The notes: generated by a model from the sequence alone, not told the origin. A stretch of DNA of 64,000 nt from Halorussus salinisoli (GCA_005239435.1 SZNP01000001.1:310001-374000); one strand, 5' to 3'; counted from the stretch's first letter, positions 35,659-44,993 are shown. Numbers and translations are program-made.

Positions 35659-36702
35659 ATGACCGAAGCCGAGACGCTTTACAACCTCCTCACCGAGAGC
35701 GAGGAACTCACCATCGTCTGTCACAACAACCCCGACCCGGACTGTCTGGCGAGCGCGCTCGCGCTCGGTCGAATCGCCACCCACGCGGGCATCGACGAGC
35801 GTCGCATCCTCTACAGCGGAGACATCTCCCACCAGCAGAGTCGAGCGTTCGTCAACCTGCTCGAACTGGACCTCAAGCAGTTCGACGCCGAGACGGTCCG
35901 CGACCGGGCGGAGGACTCCCTCGTCGCGTTCGTGGACCACTCGATACCGGGCGTGAACAACGAGGTCCCCGAGGACGTGCCGATAGACGTCGTTATCGAT
36001 CACCACACCGCCGAGGGAATCGAGGCCCGATTCGTGGACCACCGCGAGGGCGTCGGCGCGACGGCGACCATCCTCACCGAGTACGTCCGGGACCTCGGCG
36101 TCGAACCCGACGAGATACTGGCGACGGGACTGCTGTTCGCCATCCGGCGCGAGACGCTCGGGTTCCTCCGCGGCGTGACCCGCGACGAGTACGGGGCCGC
36201 CCAGACCCTCCACGACCACGCCGACCTGGACATGCTCCGACGGCTTTCGACTCCGGCGGTCAGCGGCGCGACCGTGGACGCCATCGCGGACGCGGTGGAC
36301 AACAGAACCGTCCGCGGGTCGGTACTCATCTCTCACGTCGGCCGGACGAGCGAACGCGACTCGCTCCCCCAAGCGGCCGACTACCTCGCCACGCTGGAGG
36401 GCGTCGAGACGGCCATCGTCTTCGGTATCGTGGACGACGAGATAGAAATCAGTGCGCGCTCGACCGACTCCCGGGTCCACATCGGCAACGTCCTCGACGA
36501 CATCTTCGAGGACGTGGGGAGCGCTGGCGGCCACCGAGAGATGGCCGGTGGCCAGATTCCGCTCGGCGTCTTCGCCGACTTGGCCAGGTCCGAGACCGGA
36601 CCCGAGTTCGTCGACATCGTGGCGCGAGTGGTCACGAACCGCCTCGTCACCGGACTCAAACTCGGCGACGAGGCGTCCGAATCCGGAACCGACGCGGCGT
36701 AA
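35659..36702 (+). CDS. DHH/DHHA1 family phosphoesterase (NrnA-like)
   Basis: A 347-residue DHH-superfamily phosphoesterase. Metal-binding motifs are in VCHNNPDPDCLASALAL (near 20-36), VAFVDHS, VVIDHHTAEG (DHH box near 115) and the C-terminal DHHA1 motif GGHREMAGGQIP. Such enzymes cleave small oligoribonucleotides, pAp or cyclic dinucleotides; which applies here cannot be read from sequence. The ATG at 35659 follows a 225-bp region without a clear TATA box. It is transcribed away from the amidotransferase. Confidence 0.88.
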   Translation: MTEAETLYNLLTESEELTIVCHNNPDPDCLASALALGRIATHAGIDERRILYSGDISHQQSRAFVNLLELDLKQFDAETVRDRAEDSLVAFVDHSIPGVNNEVPEDVPIDVVIDHHTAEGIEARFVDHREGVGATATILTEYVRDLGVEPDEILATGLLFAIRRETLGFLRGVTRDEYGAAQTLHDHADLDMLRRLSTPAVSGATVDAIADAVDNRTVRGSVLISHVGRTSERDSLPQAADYLATLEGVETAIVFGIVDDEIEISARSTDSRVHIGNVLDDIFEDVGSAGGHREMAGGQIPLGVFADLARSETGPEFVDIVARVVTNRLVTGLKLGDEASESGTDAA

Positions 36703-36769
36703 TCTCGGACGACACCCCGGCGAGGAAAACCGGCGAGTCGAACCGCCGACCCTCACTTCTCGCCGACCC

Positions 36770-38335
36770 TCACTCCTCGTCGAATCGCTCCTCGCCCGAG
36801 AGGTCGCGCCGAAGCGCCGCCCGGTCGAGTTCGCCCGTGGAACGACGGGGAAGCGACTCCACCCGATTTAGCTCCCGAACCGCCACGTCTTCGGGGAGTT
36901 CTTCGCCGAGGGTCCGGCGGAGCTCGCCCGGTTCGGCGTCTCCGACGAACGCCGCCAACACGCCCTCTTCGGCGGGAACCACCCCGGCGGCAGTCACGCC
37001 CTCTCGGGTCTCCAGCGTGCGCTCGACCTCCCGGGGGTGGACGCGGGCCGACGCGGAGTCGAGGGTCTCCCCGGCGCGTCCGAGGAGGTAGTAGTCGCCG
37101 TCTTCGCGGGAGGCGAGATCGCCCGTCGGCACCCACTCCGGGAACGTCTCGCCGCCGTCTCCGTCGGTCGCCAGATACCCCCGCGCCGTCACCGGCCCGC
37201 GGAACTGGAGTTCGCCGACCTCGCCGTCGGAGACCGGAGTCCCGCCCTCGTCGGCGAGTCGAACGTCGCAGTCGGGGAAGGGCCGACCCACGCAGTCGGG
37301 GTCGGAGTCGAAAGTGGAGTCAGAGTCGGAAGCGGGGTCGAAGTCGGCCGAATCGCTCGACCGGCCGGGGAACGCGACGAGGTTGTTCGGTCCGGTCTCG
37401 ACCCGGCCGTAGGTCCGGACCACGGGAGCGCGCCGGGCCAGTTCCTCGCGTGCGTCCGCGGGGAGCGGAGACCGCGTGCCGACCCACTCGACGCTCCCGA
37501 AGTCGGTCGCCTCGAACGCCTCGCTCTCGACGAGTTCGCGGTACTCGGTCGGACCTGCGAACAGCGCGGTCGGACTCTCCTCGTCGACGACCCCGAGGGC
37601 GTCCTCGGGGGCGAACGCCCGGAGCAGGACGACCCGCCCGCCGACGTAGAGGAGCGGCAGAGTGAGTCGGTGGAGGCCGTCGGTGTCCGAGAACGGCAGG
37701 ACGGCGGGCGCGCAGTCGTCCCGGCCGAGACCCCACGCCGCGACCGCGGTGACGCAGTTCCACTCGACCGCCCGCGCCGAGAGGTCCACCACGCGCGGGG
37801 CCGTCGTCGGGTCCTCGTTCAGCGACTCGCCGGGCCGGTTCGCGCCCTCATCCTCTCCGACGGCGGGCCGGTCGGCCTCGGCTTTCGTGTGGAGGTAGAC
37901 CAGCGAGTCCTCGGGGTCGCGGTCGGCGCGCTCGTAGTCCTCGCCGTCCCCGCGGCCGAACTCCTCGAAGGTGTGAGTCAGGTCGCTCGGCAGTTCCCGA
38001 ACGAGGTCGCGCTGTGCCGCCTCGTGGAGGACCACCGCGGGGTCGATGGTCTCCAGCGGTCGCTCGACGGTCGCGGGCGTGAGTCGATGCGAGACCGGAG
38101 CGAAAATCGCGCCGAGTCGCCGGACCGCGAACAGGAGCGCCAGCGTCTCGACTCGGTTGCGCGAGACGACCGCCACCGGGTCGCCCGGTCCGACGCCGAG
38201 CGCCGAGAGCCTGCGCGCCATCGCGTCGGCCTCGGATTCGAGGTCGGCGTAACCGACCCGCCGGTCGGCGCTCGCGTCCACTATCGCGGTTCGGTTCCCC
38301 CAGAGTGCGGCCCGGCGTTCGAGCGAGAGCGTCAT
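36770..38335 (-). CDS. Adenylate-forming (AMP-ligase) homologue lacking key catalytic residues
   Basis: A 521-residue protein of the ANL family (acyl-CoA synthetases, MenE). The overall fold is visible: VGYADLESEADAMARRL, YGRVETG (A5-like), WVPTGDLASREDGDYYLLGR (A7/A8) and a C-terminal domain. The ATP P-loop, normally YTSGTTGxPKG, reads LVYLHTKAEADR (145-156), and the A10 lysine is Glu 502 in RRSTGELDR. Both positions are essential in active members. It also has an acidic Asp/Ser insert (about 325-345). It is probably inactive as a ligase or has a changed function. It follows the alpha/beta-hydrolase gene by 63 bp. Confidence 0.78.
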   Translation of the reverse strand: MTLSLERRAALWGNRTAIVDASADRRVGYADLESEADAMARRLSALGVGPGDPVAVVSRNRVETLALLFAVRRLGAIFAPVSHRLTPATVERPLETIDPAVVLHEAAQRDLVRELPSDLTHTFEEFGRGDGEDYERADRDPEDSLVYLHTKAEADRPAVGEDEGANRPGESLNEDPTTAPRVVDLSARAVEWNCVTAVAAWGLGRDDCAPAVLPFSDTDGLHRLTLPLLYVGGRVVLLRAFAPEDALGVVDEESPTALFAGPTEYRELVESEAFEATDFGSVEWVGTRSPLPADAREELARRAPVVRTYGRVETGPNNLVAFPGRSSDSADFDPASDSDSTFDSDPDCVGRPFPDCDVRLADEGGTPVSDGEVGELQFRGPVTARGYLATDGDGGETFPEWVPTGDLASREDGDYYLLGRAGETLDSASARVHPREVERTLETREGVTAAGVVPAEEGVLAAFVGDAEPGELRRTLGEELPEDVAVRELNRVESLPRRSTGELDRAALRRDLSGEERFDEE

Positions 38336-38398
38336 GAAGTGAGGTTCGACATCCCCGAACGTAGGCGTTGTTGCGGACTCGGGCCGGTAGCCGCAGGC

Positions 38399-39202
38399 TC
38401 ACTCCTCGGCGTGGTCCGTCAAGAACCCGACCAGCGCGTCGTTGACCGCCTTCGAGCGCTCCACGAAGAAGAGGTGCTCGCCGGGGAACTCTCGGAACTC
38501 GCCCTTCGGAAGTCCGTCGGCGAGCAGGCGACCGTTCTCGGCCGAGACCACCCGGTCGTCCGCGCCGTGGAGGACGAGCGCGGGGACCGTACTCTCGTAG
38601 AGGCGGTCGCTCACGTCGAAGTCGGCCATCGCCTCGAAGTGGGCGCGCTGGACTTCCCGGTCGGCGTCCTCGTCGCGTCGCCACGAGACGATTCGCTCGA
38701 CCAGTTCCTCGGTCTCCAGCAGTTCCTCGCCGGAGACCGGTTCGAGCGACTCCCGGAGGGCGTCGGGGTCGTCGGGACTCGCTTCGAGTCGCTCCAGAAC
38801 GTCGTCGGGAGTCGGCGTCGCTCGCGGACCGCCCGGCGAGGTGCCGAGGAGGGTCAGCGTCCGGGCGCGCGAGAAGTCGAGCGCGTACCGGAGCGCGACC
38901 ATCCCGCCCATGCCCGCGCCGACGAGGTGGGCCTTGCGCGCGCCGTGGTCGGCGAGGACCGCTTCGAGGTCGGCCGCCATCGCCTCGATGCCGTAGGAGT
39001 CGGTTTCGTCGGAGTCGCCGGTCCCGCGCGTGCTCGGTATCACGACCTCGAAGGGACCCGCCAACGCGGGGAACTGCCAACTCCACTGCCACGCGCCGTA
39101 GCCTGCATCGGCCAGCAGAACGACGGGCACGTCGCTCTCGACCGCGCCGTCGCCGCCGACCTCGTAGTGAATAGAGACGCCGTCGTTGTCCGCGTAGGGC
39201 AT
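38399..39202 (-). CDS. Alpha/beta-hydrolase fold protein with Gly at the nucleophile position
   Basis: A 267-residue alpha/beta-hydrolase of the MenH/haloperoxidase shape. The acid (HGADDRVV, near 213) and His 242 (GEHLFFVE) are present, but the nucleophile elbow GxSxG reads GAGMG (95-99), with Gly at 97 (GGC in place of a Ser codon such as AGC). It lacks a usual serine nucleophile. The start is the ATG at 39200-39202 (MPYADNDGVSIHYE); a longer reading crosses the promoter of the gene at 39309. It precedes an ANL homologue that also lacks catalytic residues. Confidence 0.8.
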   Translation of the reverse strand: MPYADNDGVSIHYEVGGDGAVESDVPVVLLADAGYGAWQWSWQFPALAGPFEVVIPSTRGTGDSDETDSYGIEAMAADLEAVLADHGARKAHLVGAGMGGMVALRYALDFSRARTLTLLGTSPGGPRATPTPDDVLERLEASPDDPDALRESLEPVSGEELLETEELVERIVSWRRDEDADREVQRAHFEAMADFDVSDRLYESTVPALVLHGADDRVVSAENGRLLADGLPKGEFREFPGEHLFFVERSKAVNDALVGFLTDHAEE

Positions 39203-39308
39203 GATCGGGGGTTCGGGGCCGCGGCGTTTCATCGTTTCCTTCGGGCGGCGAGGGACGGTCGTGACGTGAATACATTTTTGAACCGAGCGGAAGTATCGGG
39301 AGTCAGAC

Positions 39309-39581
39309 GTGTCAGATAACTCTTCGGTCGGCGCGTCGGCCTCGCGCTCGGCCGTGCGGCGACTCGCTCCGGCGACCATCGAAGGACCGCTCTCCGACCT
39401 GCTGGGCCTCTTCTCGGTGACGCGACTCGGAGGCGTGGCCGTCGCGGGCGTGGTCGCCTACTTCCTGTTCGTGATTCCCGACGAACTCGCCGTCGTCCTG
39501 ACCGCGGCGATGGTCGGCGCTGTACTCACCGGACTCCTCCCGCTCGCTATCGTCTTCGCCGTCGTGCGAAGCCCCGTCTGA
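39309..39581 (+). CDS. Small two-helix membrane protein
   Basis: A 90-residue protein starting at GTG 39309, with a soluble N-terminus of about 40 residues and two helices (about 41-56 and 60-87). A TATA-like ACATTTTTGA (about 39271-39280) lies about 32 bp upstream, making it nearly leaderless. It is divergent from the alpha/beta-hydrolase gene. No family or function is recognised. Confidence 0.68.
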   Translation: MSDNSSVGASASRSAVRRLAPATIEGPLSDLLGLFSVTRLGGVAVAGVVAYFLFVIPDELAVVLTAAMVGAVLTGLLPLAIVFAVVRSPV

Positions 39582-39682
39582 GCCGTCGTCGGTTCAGTTC
39601 TGAGGCGGTAGGTGGTCGTCCGACGCGGCGCGCGGCCGGGGACTGCGCCAGAACTTTGTCGGCCCTACGTCAACCCGCGGGC

Positions 39683-40846
39683 ATGAAGGCCATCAAGGAC
39701 AGCGTCCACGACCACATCCCCATCTGCGACCTCGCTTCGGACCTGCTCGACACGCCCGAACTCCAGCGCCTCCGCCACATCAAACAACTCAGCACGGTTC
39801 GACTCGTCTACCCTTCCGCGAACCACACCCGATTCGAGCACAGCCTCGGCGTCTACTACCTCGCCCGCGAGGCGCTCTCCCTGCTCGGCGTCGACGGCGA
39901 CCGCTCGAAGGCGGTTCGGGCGGCCGCCTTGCTCCACGACGTGGGTCACGGACCCTACGGCCACCAGACCGAGGGCATCATCGAGCGCCGACTCGGCAAG
40001 CACCACGACGAGGTGAGCGACCTGCTCGCGTCCGGGCGACTCGCCGAGGTGCTGGAGTCGCACGGTCTCGACCCAGTAACCGTCGCCGATCTCGTGGCGG
40101 GCGACGGGAAGTTGGGCCAACTCGTCGCCGGGGAACTCGACGTGGACCGGATGGACTACCTCGTGCGGGATGCCCACCACACCGGCGTCCCCTACGGCAC
40201 CATCGACCACTCGCGTCTGCTGGCCGCCCTCCAGTTCCGAGACGACCACCTCGTCCTCTCGGAAGGCAACGTCCAGACCGCCGAGGGGACCCTCGTCGCT
40301 CGCGCGCTGATGAACGCCACGGTCTACCGCCACCACGTCTCGCGCATCGCGGGCGCGATGCTCGAACGCGCGGGCGAGCGCCTGCTCGACGCCACCGACC
40401 TCGACGCGACCCAGTTCGCCCGGATGACCGACGGCCGACTCCTCGCGGCGCTCCGGGACTGCGAGGAGACCGCCGACGCGGCCCGCCGCCTCGAACACCG
40501 GGACCTCCACAAGCGCGCGGTCTGGGCGAAACTCGACGCGGTGCCCGAGGAAGTCGTCGCGGCCGACCGCGAGACGGTCCGGGGCTTCGAGCGCGAGATC
40601 GCGGCGACGGCCGACGTGTCGCCCGAGGCCGTGCTGGTCGATACCCCCGGCGAACCGAACATGCCCGAGACCTCGACCCGCGTGGTCGTGGACGGCGAGG
40701 TCCGGCGACTCGCCGACGAGTCGCCGCTGGTCGAGGGTCTGCGTGCGGCCGGGCGCGCCCAGTGGCGACTCGGCGTCTACGCGCCCGAGGAAGACGTTCC
40801 CGAGGTCGGCGCGGCGGCCGAGCGAGTCCTCGGAATCGAGGCCTGA
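39683..40846 (+). CDS. HD-domain phosphohydrolase (dNTPase-like)
   Basis: A 387-residue HD-superfamily hydrolase of the SAMHD1/YdhJ type. Metal-binding residues are in NHTRFEHSLGVYYLA (near 44-58), AALLHDVGHGPYGH (HD pair near 79-80) and LDVDRMDYLVRDAHHTG. These proteins usually hydrolyse dNTPs or related phosphates. The start at ATG 39683 fits the family; the 27 in-frame bp upstream are not needed. It is followed on the other strand by dps with 4 bp between stops. Confidence 0.88.
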   Translation: MKAIKDSVHDHIPICDLASDLLDTPELQRLRHIKQLSTVRLVYPSANHTRFEHSLGVYYLAREALSLLGVDGDRSKAVRAAALLHDVGHGPYGHQTEGIIERRLGKHHDEVSDLLASGRLAEVLESHGLDPVTVADLVAGDGKLGQLVAGELDVDRMDYLVRDAHHTGVPYGTIDHSRLLAALQFRDDHLVLSEGNVQTAEGTLVARALMNATVYRHHVSRIAGAMLERAGERLLDATDLDATQFARMTDGRLLAALRDCEETADAARRLEHRDLHKRAVWAKLDAVPEEVVAADRETVRGFEREIAATADVSPEAVLVDTPGEPNMPETSTRVVVDGEVRRLADESPLVEGLRAAGRAQWRLGVYAPEEDVPEVGAAAERVLGIEA

Positions 40847-40850
40847 GCCG

Positions 40851-41585
40851 TCAGTACTGCGGTCTACGGCCGTAGTTCTGCTGTGATCGCGTCCCACCCT
40901 GCGATTGCTGGCGATACTGGGACGGATGGCCTCCCTGCGACGGACCGGGGCCCTGGGACTGCTGGCCCTGCATCGACGCCCCCGGACTGTTCGGAATCGC
41001 GTCGGGGTTCACGGCCTGTAGGTGGGCTTCGAGGAAGTAGAGTTGCTTGTCGGTCTCGCGTGAGAGTTCGGTGTACATGTCGGCGGTGTCCTCGTCGTCG
41101 TGCTCGACCGCGGCCTCGATTTCGGCCCGGAGGTTGTTGGCGTGGATGCCCACGCGCTCGACCAGCGCCGCGACGTACTCCGGCCCGGTGGTCACGTCCG
41201 GCGGAATCTCAGGAATCCGGCTGTTCGCCGCGGCGACTCGGACAGTGCCGGTCGCCTCCCCGCCAAGCGCCGTCGCGCGCTCGGCGATGACGTCGGCGTG
41301 GTCTTCGAACGTCTCGGCTATCTCGTCGAACAGCAGGTGCAACTGGTAGAAGTTCATCCCCTTGACGTTCCAGTGGGCGAACTTGGACTGGGTCATCAGG
41401 TCGGTGGTGTCGGCGAGGCTCTGGTTGAGCATCCCCACCACCGCCTGTCGAGTCTCGTCCGGCAGGCCCACGGCCGTTCGGAACGTCTGTGGCCGTCGCT
41501 GGCCACCCTGCTGGGACTGGCCCTGCCACTGCTGTCCGCTCCGTCCGGACTGTTGGCTTCGCTGTGACTGTCTGTACGTACTCAT
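40851..41585 (-). CDS. dps: Dps-family ferritin-like protein with Gln/Gly/Ser-rich tails
   Basis: Stores iron and protects DNA from oxidants as a 12-mer. The core (about residues 35-190) has the ferroxidase site KFAHWNVKGMNFYQLHLLFDEI and FEDHADVIAERATALGGEATG, then DDEDTADMYTELSRETDKQLYFLEAHL, closer to bacterial Dps than to the classical haloarchaeal DpsA. Both ends are low-complexity: residues 1-34 (SQRSQQSGRSGQQWQGQSQQ) and the last 50 (QGQQSQGPGPSQGGHPSQ), rich in Gln, Gly, Ser and Arg. The 244 aa far exceed the usual 160-180. The start is ATG 41583-41585. Confidence 0.88.
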   Translation of the reverse strand: MSTYRQSQRSQQSGRSGQQWQGQSQQGGQRRPQTFRTAVGLPDETRQAVVGMLNQSLADTTDLMTQSKFAHWNVKGMNFYQLHLLFDEIAETFEDHADVIAERATALGGEATGTVRVAAANSRIPEIPPDVTTGPEYVAALVERVGIHANNLRAEIEAAVEHDDEDTADMYTELSRETDKQLYFLEAHLQAVNPDAIPNSPGASMQGQQSQGPGPSQGGHPSQYRQQSQGGTRSQQNYGRRPQY

Positions 41586-41726
41586 GGTTTCTCCCTCACA
41601 CCGAAGACGACGACTCGGGGTAAGAAGGTTCTGGGGCGCGACCCGAAACGGCCTCGATTCCGAGAGGTCGGCGCGCTGTTTCGGCACATTCGAGACTTCT
41701 GCAGTGACGTTTAACTGTTTTCAGGC

Positions 41727-41757
<31 letters not shown>

Positions 41758-41945
41758 GGAGCGAAGCGACCGAGTAGCGTTGACGAGAACAAAGTTCTCG
41801 TTCGCACATCAGAACGCGGAGCGCTCTGAGGACGCAGTAGGGAGGGGATACAGCGCCGTCATCATCTCACAAACAGCCTACTACGACCGGCCCACAGGCC
41901 CACGCAATCGCAACCCTTCTTTGTGTAATTTGTGTATTATATGTT

Positions 41946-42071
41946 GTGACGTCTCGCAAAAACATCTCTATCCGTGACGACCAAGAGGAGTGGATTCAGG
42001 ACAACCACCTAAATCTCTCCTCGTTCGTCCAAGAGAAACTGGACGAACTCATAGAGGAACGAGAATCATAG
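41946..42071 (+). CDS. RHH-like small protein before tnpB
   Basis: A 41-residue frame from GTG 41946 to TAG 42069-42071 (VTSRKNISIRDDQEEWIQDN...), its stop directly followed by the tnpB ATG. The strand ISIRDDQEEWI plus two helices (LSSFVQEKLDELIEERE) looks like a ribbon-helix-helix DNA-binding fold. Similar small proteins often precede tnpB in haloarchaeal elements of this type, as far as I recall. It could repress the element. The AT-rich patch at 41925-41945 may be its promoter. Confidence 0.65.
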   Translation: MTSRKNISIRDDQEEWIQDNHLNLSSFVQEKLDELIEERES

Positions 42072-43303
42072 ATGCACTACAACTACAAGTATCGGCTCGA
42101 CCCACCAGAAGCCCTCACCGAGACGCTTCTGCATCACGTCGATACTTGCAGACAACTCTACAACCATGTCCTCTACAAACTCAACGAGGCAGACGAGATT
42201 CCAGCACGCTACAAGGTGCAGGGCACGCTCCCCGACCTCAAATCGTGGTGGGACGACCTGAACAACGTTCACTCGAAAGTGGTGCAGATGGTCGTCAAGC
42301 GCGTCTACGACAATCTCTCCACACTCAAATCGCAGAAGGAGAACGGACGTGCTGTGGGAATGCTCAACTGGAAACCTCCTCGGGAGTATCGGTCGCTCAC
42401 CTACAACCAGTCCGGCTTCCAACTTAAGAATACGAGTGGTCGGCCTGTCCTGTGGTTGAGCAAAATCGGTGAGATTCCGATTCGCCTCCACCGAGACATT
42501 CCCGAGGACGCGAGTATCAAACAGGTCACGGTCAAGCAAGAACCAACGGGCGAGTGGTTCGCCACCTTCGGCATCGACGTGGACGAAAATACTCCCGAAA
42601 AACCGAAGAATCCAGAGCAAGTCGTCGGGATTGACGTAGGAATCCTGAAGTACGCCCACGACACCGATGGAACCGCCGTCGAGTCACCAGACTTCTCCGA
42701 CGAACGCGACCGATTAGAACGCGGGCAACGCAAACTCTCACGGAAGGAACACGGCTCGAATAGCTGGGAGAAACAACGCAAGACGGTCGCTCGACGCTAT
42801 GCCGACTTGAAGCGGAAGCGTCGAGACTTCCTTCACAAGTTGTCGAACTACTACGCCCGTGAGTACGAGCTTGTAGCGGTCGAGGACTTGGACGCGAAGG
42901 GACTGGTCGAACTACCGGGTAACTCTCGGAACAGAGCCGGGGCCTCGTGGGGGACGTTCCTTCGAATGCTCGAATACAAATGCGAGCGCGAAGAGCGCAC
43001 TTTGTCGCCGTAGACCCCCGAGGAACGACGAAAGAGTGCGCGTCATGCGGAACGAAGACGGACAAACCGCTGTGGGTGCGTGAGCATTCGTGTCCGTCGT
43101 GTGGGTTCGAGGCGGATAGAGATGCAAATGCGTCGTGGAACATTCTTTCTCGCGGTCTCGAAGATGTAGGAGTGGGACACTCCGAATCAACGCCTGTGGA
43201 GACTGCGCTCCCTACGGACACCGATTCGGTGTCTGCAAAGCGCGTCATGGAAGCAGGAAGCCCCACCCTCAAGGAGCGACCCGCGTCAGCGGTGAGCGAG
43301 TAG
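42072..43303 (+). pseudogene. tnpB: RNA-guided nuclease TnpB, frameshifted
   Basis: The first 300-odd residues are TnpB, with RuvC residues Asp 188 (VGIDVG) and Glu 271 (VAVEDLD), read from ATG 42072 to a premature TAG at 43011-43013. The rest, VAVDPRGTTKECASCGTKTD, the second CPSC zinc half and DRDANASWNIL with the third RuvC Asp, continues in another frame to TAG 43301-43303. Loss of one base near 42996-42998 (GAAGAGCGC|CAC in the intact form) explains the shift. The truncated protein lacks the zinc finger and third catalytic Asp, so it is predicted inactive unless frameshifting occurs. Confidence 0.85.
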
Positions 43304-43310
43304 GGTGGGG
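43261..43310 (+). ncRNA. Right-end hairpin, likely omega-RNA scaffold end
   Basis: CCCCACCCT (43261-43269) and AGGGTGGGG (43302-43310) form a perfect 9-bp stem across the 3' end of tnpB and its stop. In this family, the 3' part of tnpB and the right end give the guide RNA whose target-binding part lies just past the element. Here the guide would begin near 43319 (GAACGGAATATACG). Role inferred from family knowledge. Confidence 0.5.
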
Positions 43311-43403
43311 TAGTTCACGAACGGAATATACGTGTTAGGTGACGAATTAGAGTACCCGAAACGGTCAACGACGTTTTACCCCGTCCAACCGTGAAAAAGT
43401 AGC

Positions 43404-44600
43404 ATGGGGGTTCGGGGGAGCGGCGTCTGGAGCGAGAGCAAGCGGGTCGTCCGCGAGTCGTGGCGGGAGATACACGACGAGAACATCACGTTCATGGCGG
43501 GGAGCATCGCCTACCACGCGTTCGTCTCGATGCTTCCGCTGTTGCTCCTCGCCGTCGTGGCCCTCGCGGCGTTCGACGACGAGGCGCTCACCGCGTCGCT
43601 GGCCGAGACCAGCAGACCGTTTCTGACGCCCTACGCCCGGGAGCTACTGGTCGAATCGATCGACGTGACCGCGACGCGAACGAGTCTGTCGGTAGTCGGC
43701 ATGGTGACGCTCCTGTGGGGGGCCTCGAAAATCTTCCGGGGACTGGACGTGGCGTTCTCCGAGATTTACGACACCCACGTCGACAAGACTCCGCTCGAAC
43801 AGTTCGAGGACGCAATCGTCGTCTTCGTCGCGCTCTCGCTCGCAGTCTTCGCCTTCCTCGTCGCAGGAGCGGTGGCCACGCTGGTTCCGTCCCTCCCGTA
43901 CCCGGCCGTTATCAACCCGCTGTTGCTCGTCGCGGGTTTCGCAATCGCGTTCTTCCCCATCTACTACGTCTTCCCCGACGTGGACGTGACGCCGCGGGAG
44001 GTCCTCCCCGGCGTCGCCGTCGCCGCCGTCGGGTGGACCACGCTGCAGGCGCTGTTTCAGGGATACGTCACGCTCGTCGCGCGCTACGAGGCCGTGTACG
44101 GCACTCTGGGAAGCGCGTTCCTCCTGCTCATCTGGCTCTACTTCAGCAGTCTCATCCTCCTCGTCGGTGGAGTCGTCAACGCGGTCCTCGCGGGACGGAC
44201 CGGCGACGAACACGCGCTGGACGTCTTCGACCGAGAGTCGAGCGAAACCGGCGACGACGGACCCCTCCGCCACCGCCCGAACGCCGCACCGGAGCGCGCT
44301 CGCACCGACGCCGACGGCCGGTTCGGTTCGTCCGATAGGACCGCCCGGGAGTCCGGTAGTCCCGACAGTTCCCATTCGACCGACTGCGCCTCGACCGTCG
44401 AACGCGCGCGCTCCCCCGAGGAACTCGTCCGGGCGTACGAGGAACTCGACGCCGACTACCAGCGACTGCGCGAGGAGGTCCAGCGTCTGAACGCCCAGAA
44501 CGAGCGACTCCGGCGCGCGAACGACGCCCTGAATCGGCGGTTGGCCCGCCGTCGCCGGTCGGTCGTGGCGAAGGCCAAACGCTGGCTGTTCGAAAAGTAG
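43404..44600 (+). CDS. YihY/BrkB-family membrane protein with C-terminal coiled coil
   Basis: The 398 residues share the family core with the protein at 12355: ITFMAGSIAYHAFVSMLPLLL, KIFRGLDVAFSEIYD, YYVFPDVDVTPREVLPG, and about six helices to residue 265. Instead of two more helices it ends with an Asp/Ser/Arg-rich linker and a coiled coil (about 335-385, EELVRAYEELDADYQRLREE...) followed by a basic tail. A TATA-like GTTTTACC lies about 30 bp before the ATG. Function of the family is unknown. Confidence 0.85.
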   Translation: MGVRGSGVWSESKRVVRESWREIHDENITFMAGSIAYHAFVSMLPLLLLAVVALAAFDDEALTASLAETSRPFLTPYARELLVESIDVTATRTSLSVVGMVTLLWGASKIFRGLDVAFSEIYDTHVDKTPLEQFEDAIVVFVALSLAVFAFLVAGAVATLVPSLPYPAVINPLLLVAGFAIAFFPIYYVFPDVDVTPREVLPGVAVAAVGWTTLQALFQGYVTLVARYEAVYGTLGSAFLLLIWLYFSSLILLVGGVVNAVLAGRTGDEHALDVFDRESSETGDDGPLRHRPNAAPERARTDADGRFGSSDRTARESGSPDSSHSTDCASTVERARSPEELVRAYEELDADYQRLREEVQRLNAQNERLRRANDALNRRLARRRRSVVAKAKRWLFEK

Positions 44601-44664
44601 CCCTGGAGAACTGCCGACGGGACTCGGTCGGGCCAGAACCGAGACCGGAACCCGGTCCGAGACG

Positions 44665-44862
44665 TCAATCGGCGTAGAAATCGACGAGCGCGCGTTCGAG
44701 TTCGCGGCCGGGCGCGTCGCGGTCCACGTCGGGTATCGAAGCGGACGCGTCGTGCGTCGGGCGCGGTTCGTCTGCGTCGTCGGGGGGAGACGGTCGGAGT
44801 TGGTCGGCGTCGTCGGACGGCGAGGTACCGGATTCGCGTAACGATGGCTCGTCGGTCGTCAC
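44665..44862 (-). CDS. Small acidic protein of unknown function
   Basis: A 65-residue frame with a GTG start at 44860-44862, Pro/Asp-rich and probably disordered (SPSDDADQLRPSPPDD), with a short C-terminal helix (GRELERALVDFYAD). A TATA-like AAATAG lies about 22-27 bp upstream on the minus strand. Composition and codon use match haloarchaeal coding DNA, but no family is recognised. Confidence 0.45.
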   Translation of the reverse strand: MTTDEPSLRESGTSPSDDADQLRPSPPDDADEPRPTHDASASIPDVDRDAPGRELERALVDFYAD

Positions 44863-44993
44863 TGTTAGACTCCGTCGAAGCTATTTCGACTCCCCCTACT
44901 TGTGCGTGTCGTGGTCGCAGTCACGTGATATGAGTGACCGATACGTGAGGGGGATTCTTGGCCGGACCCGCCGCTCCGTCCGGCCGAGACCTA

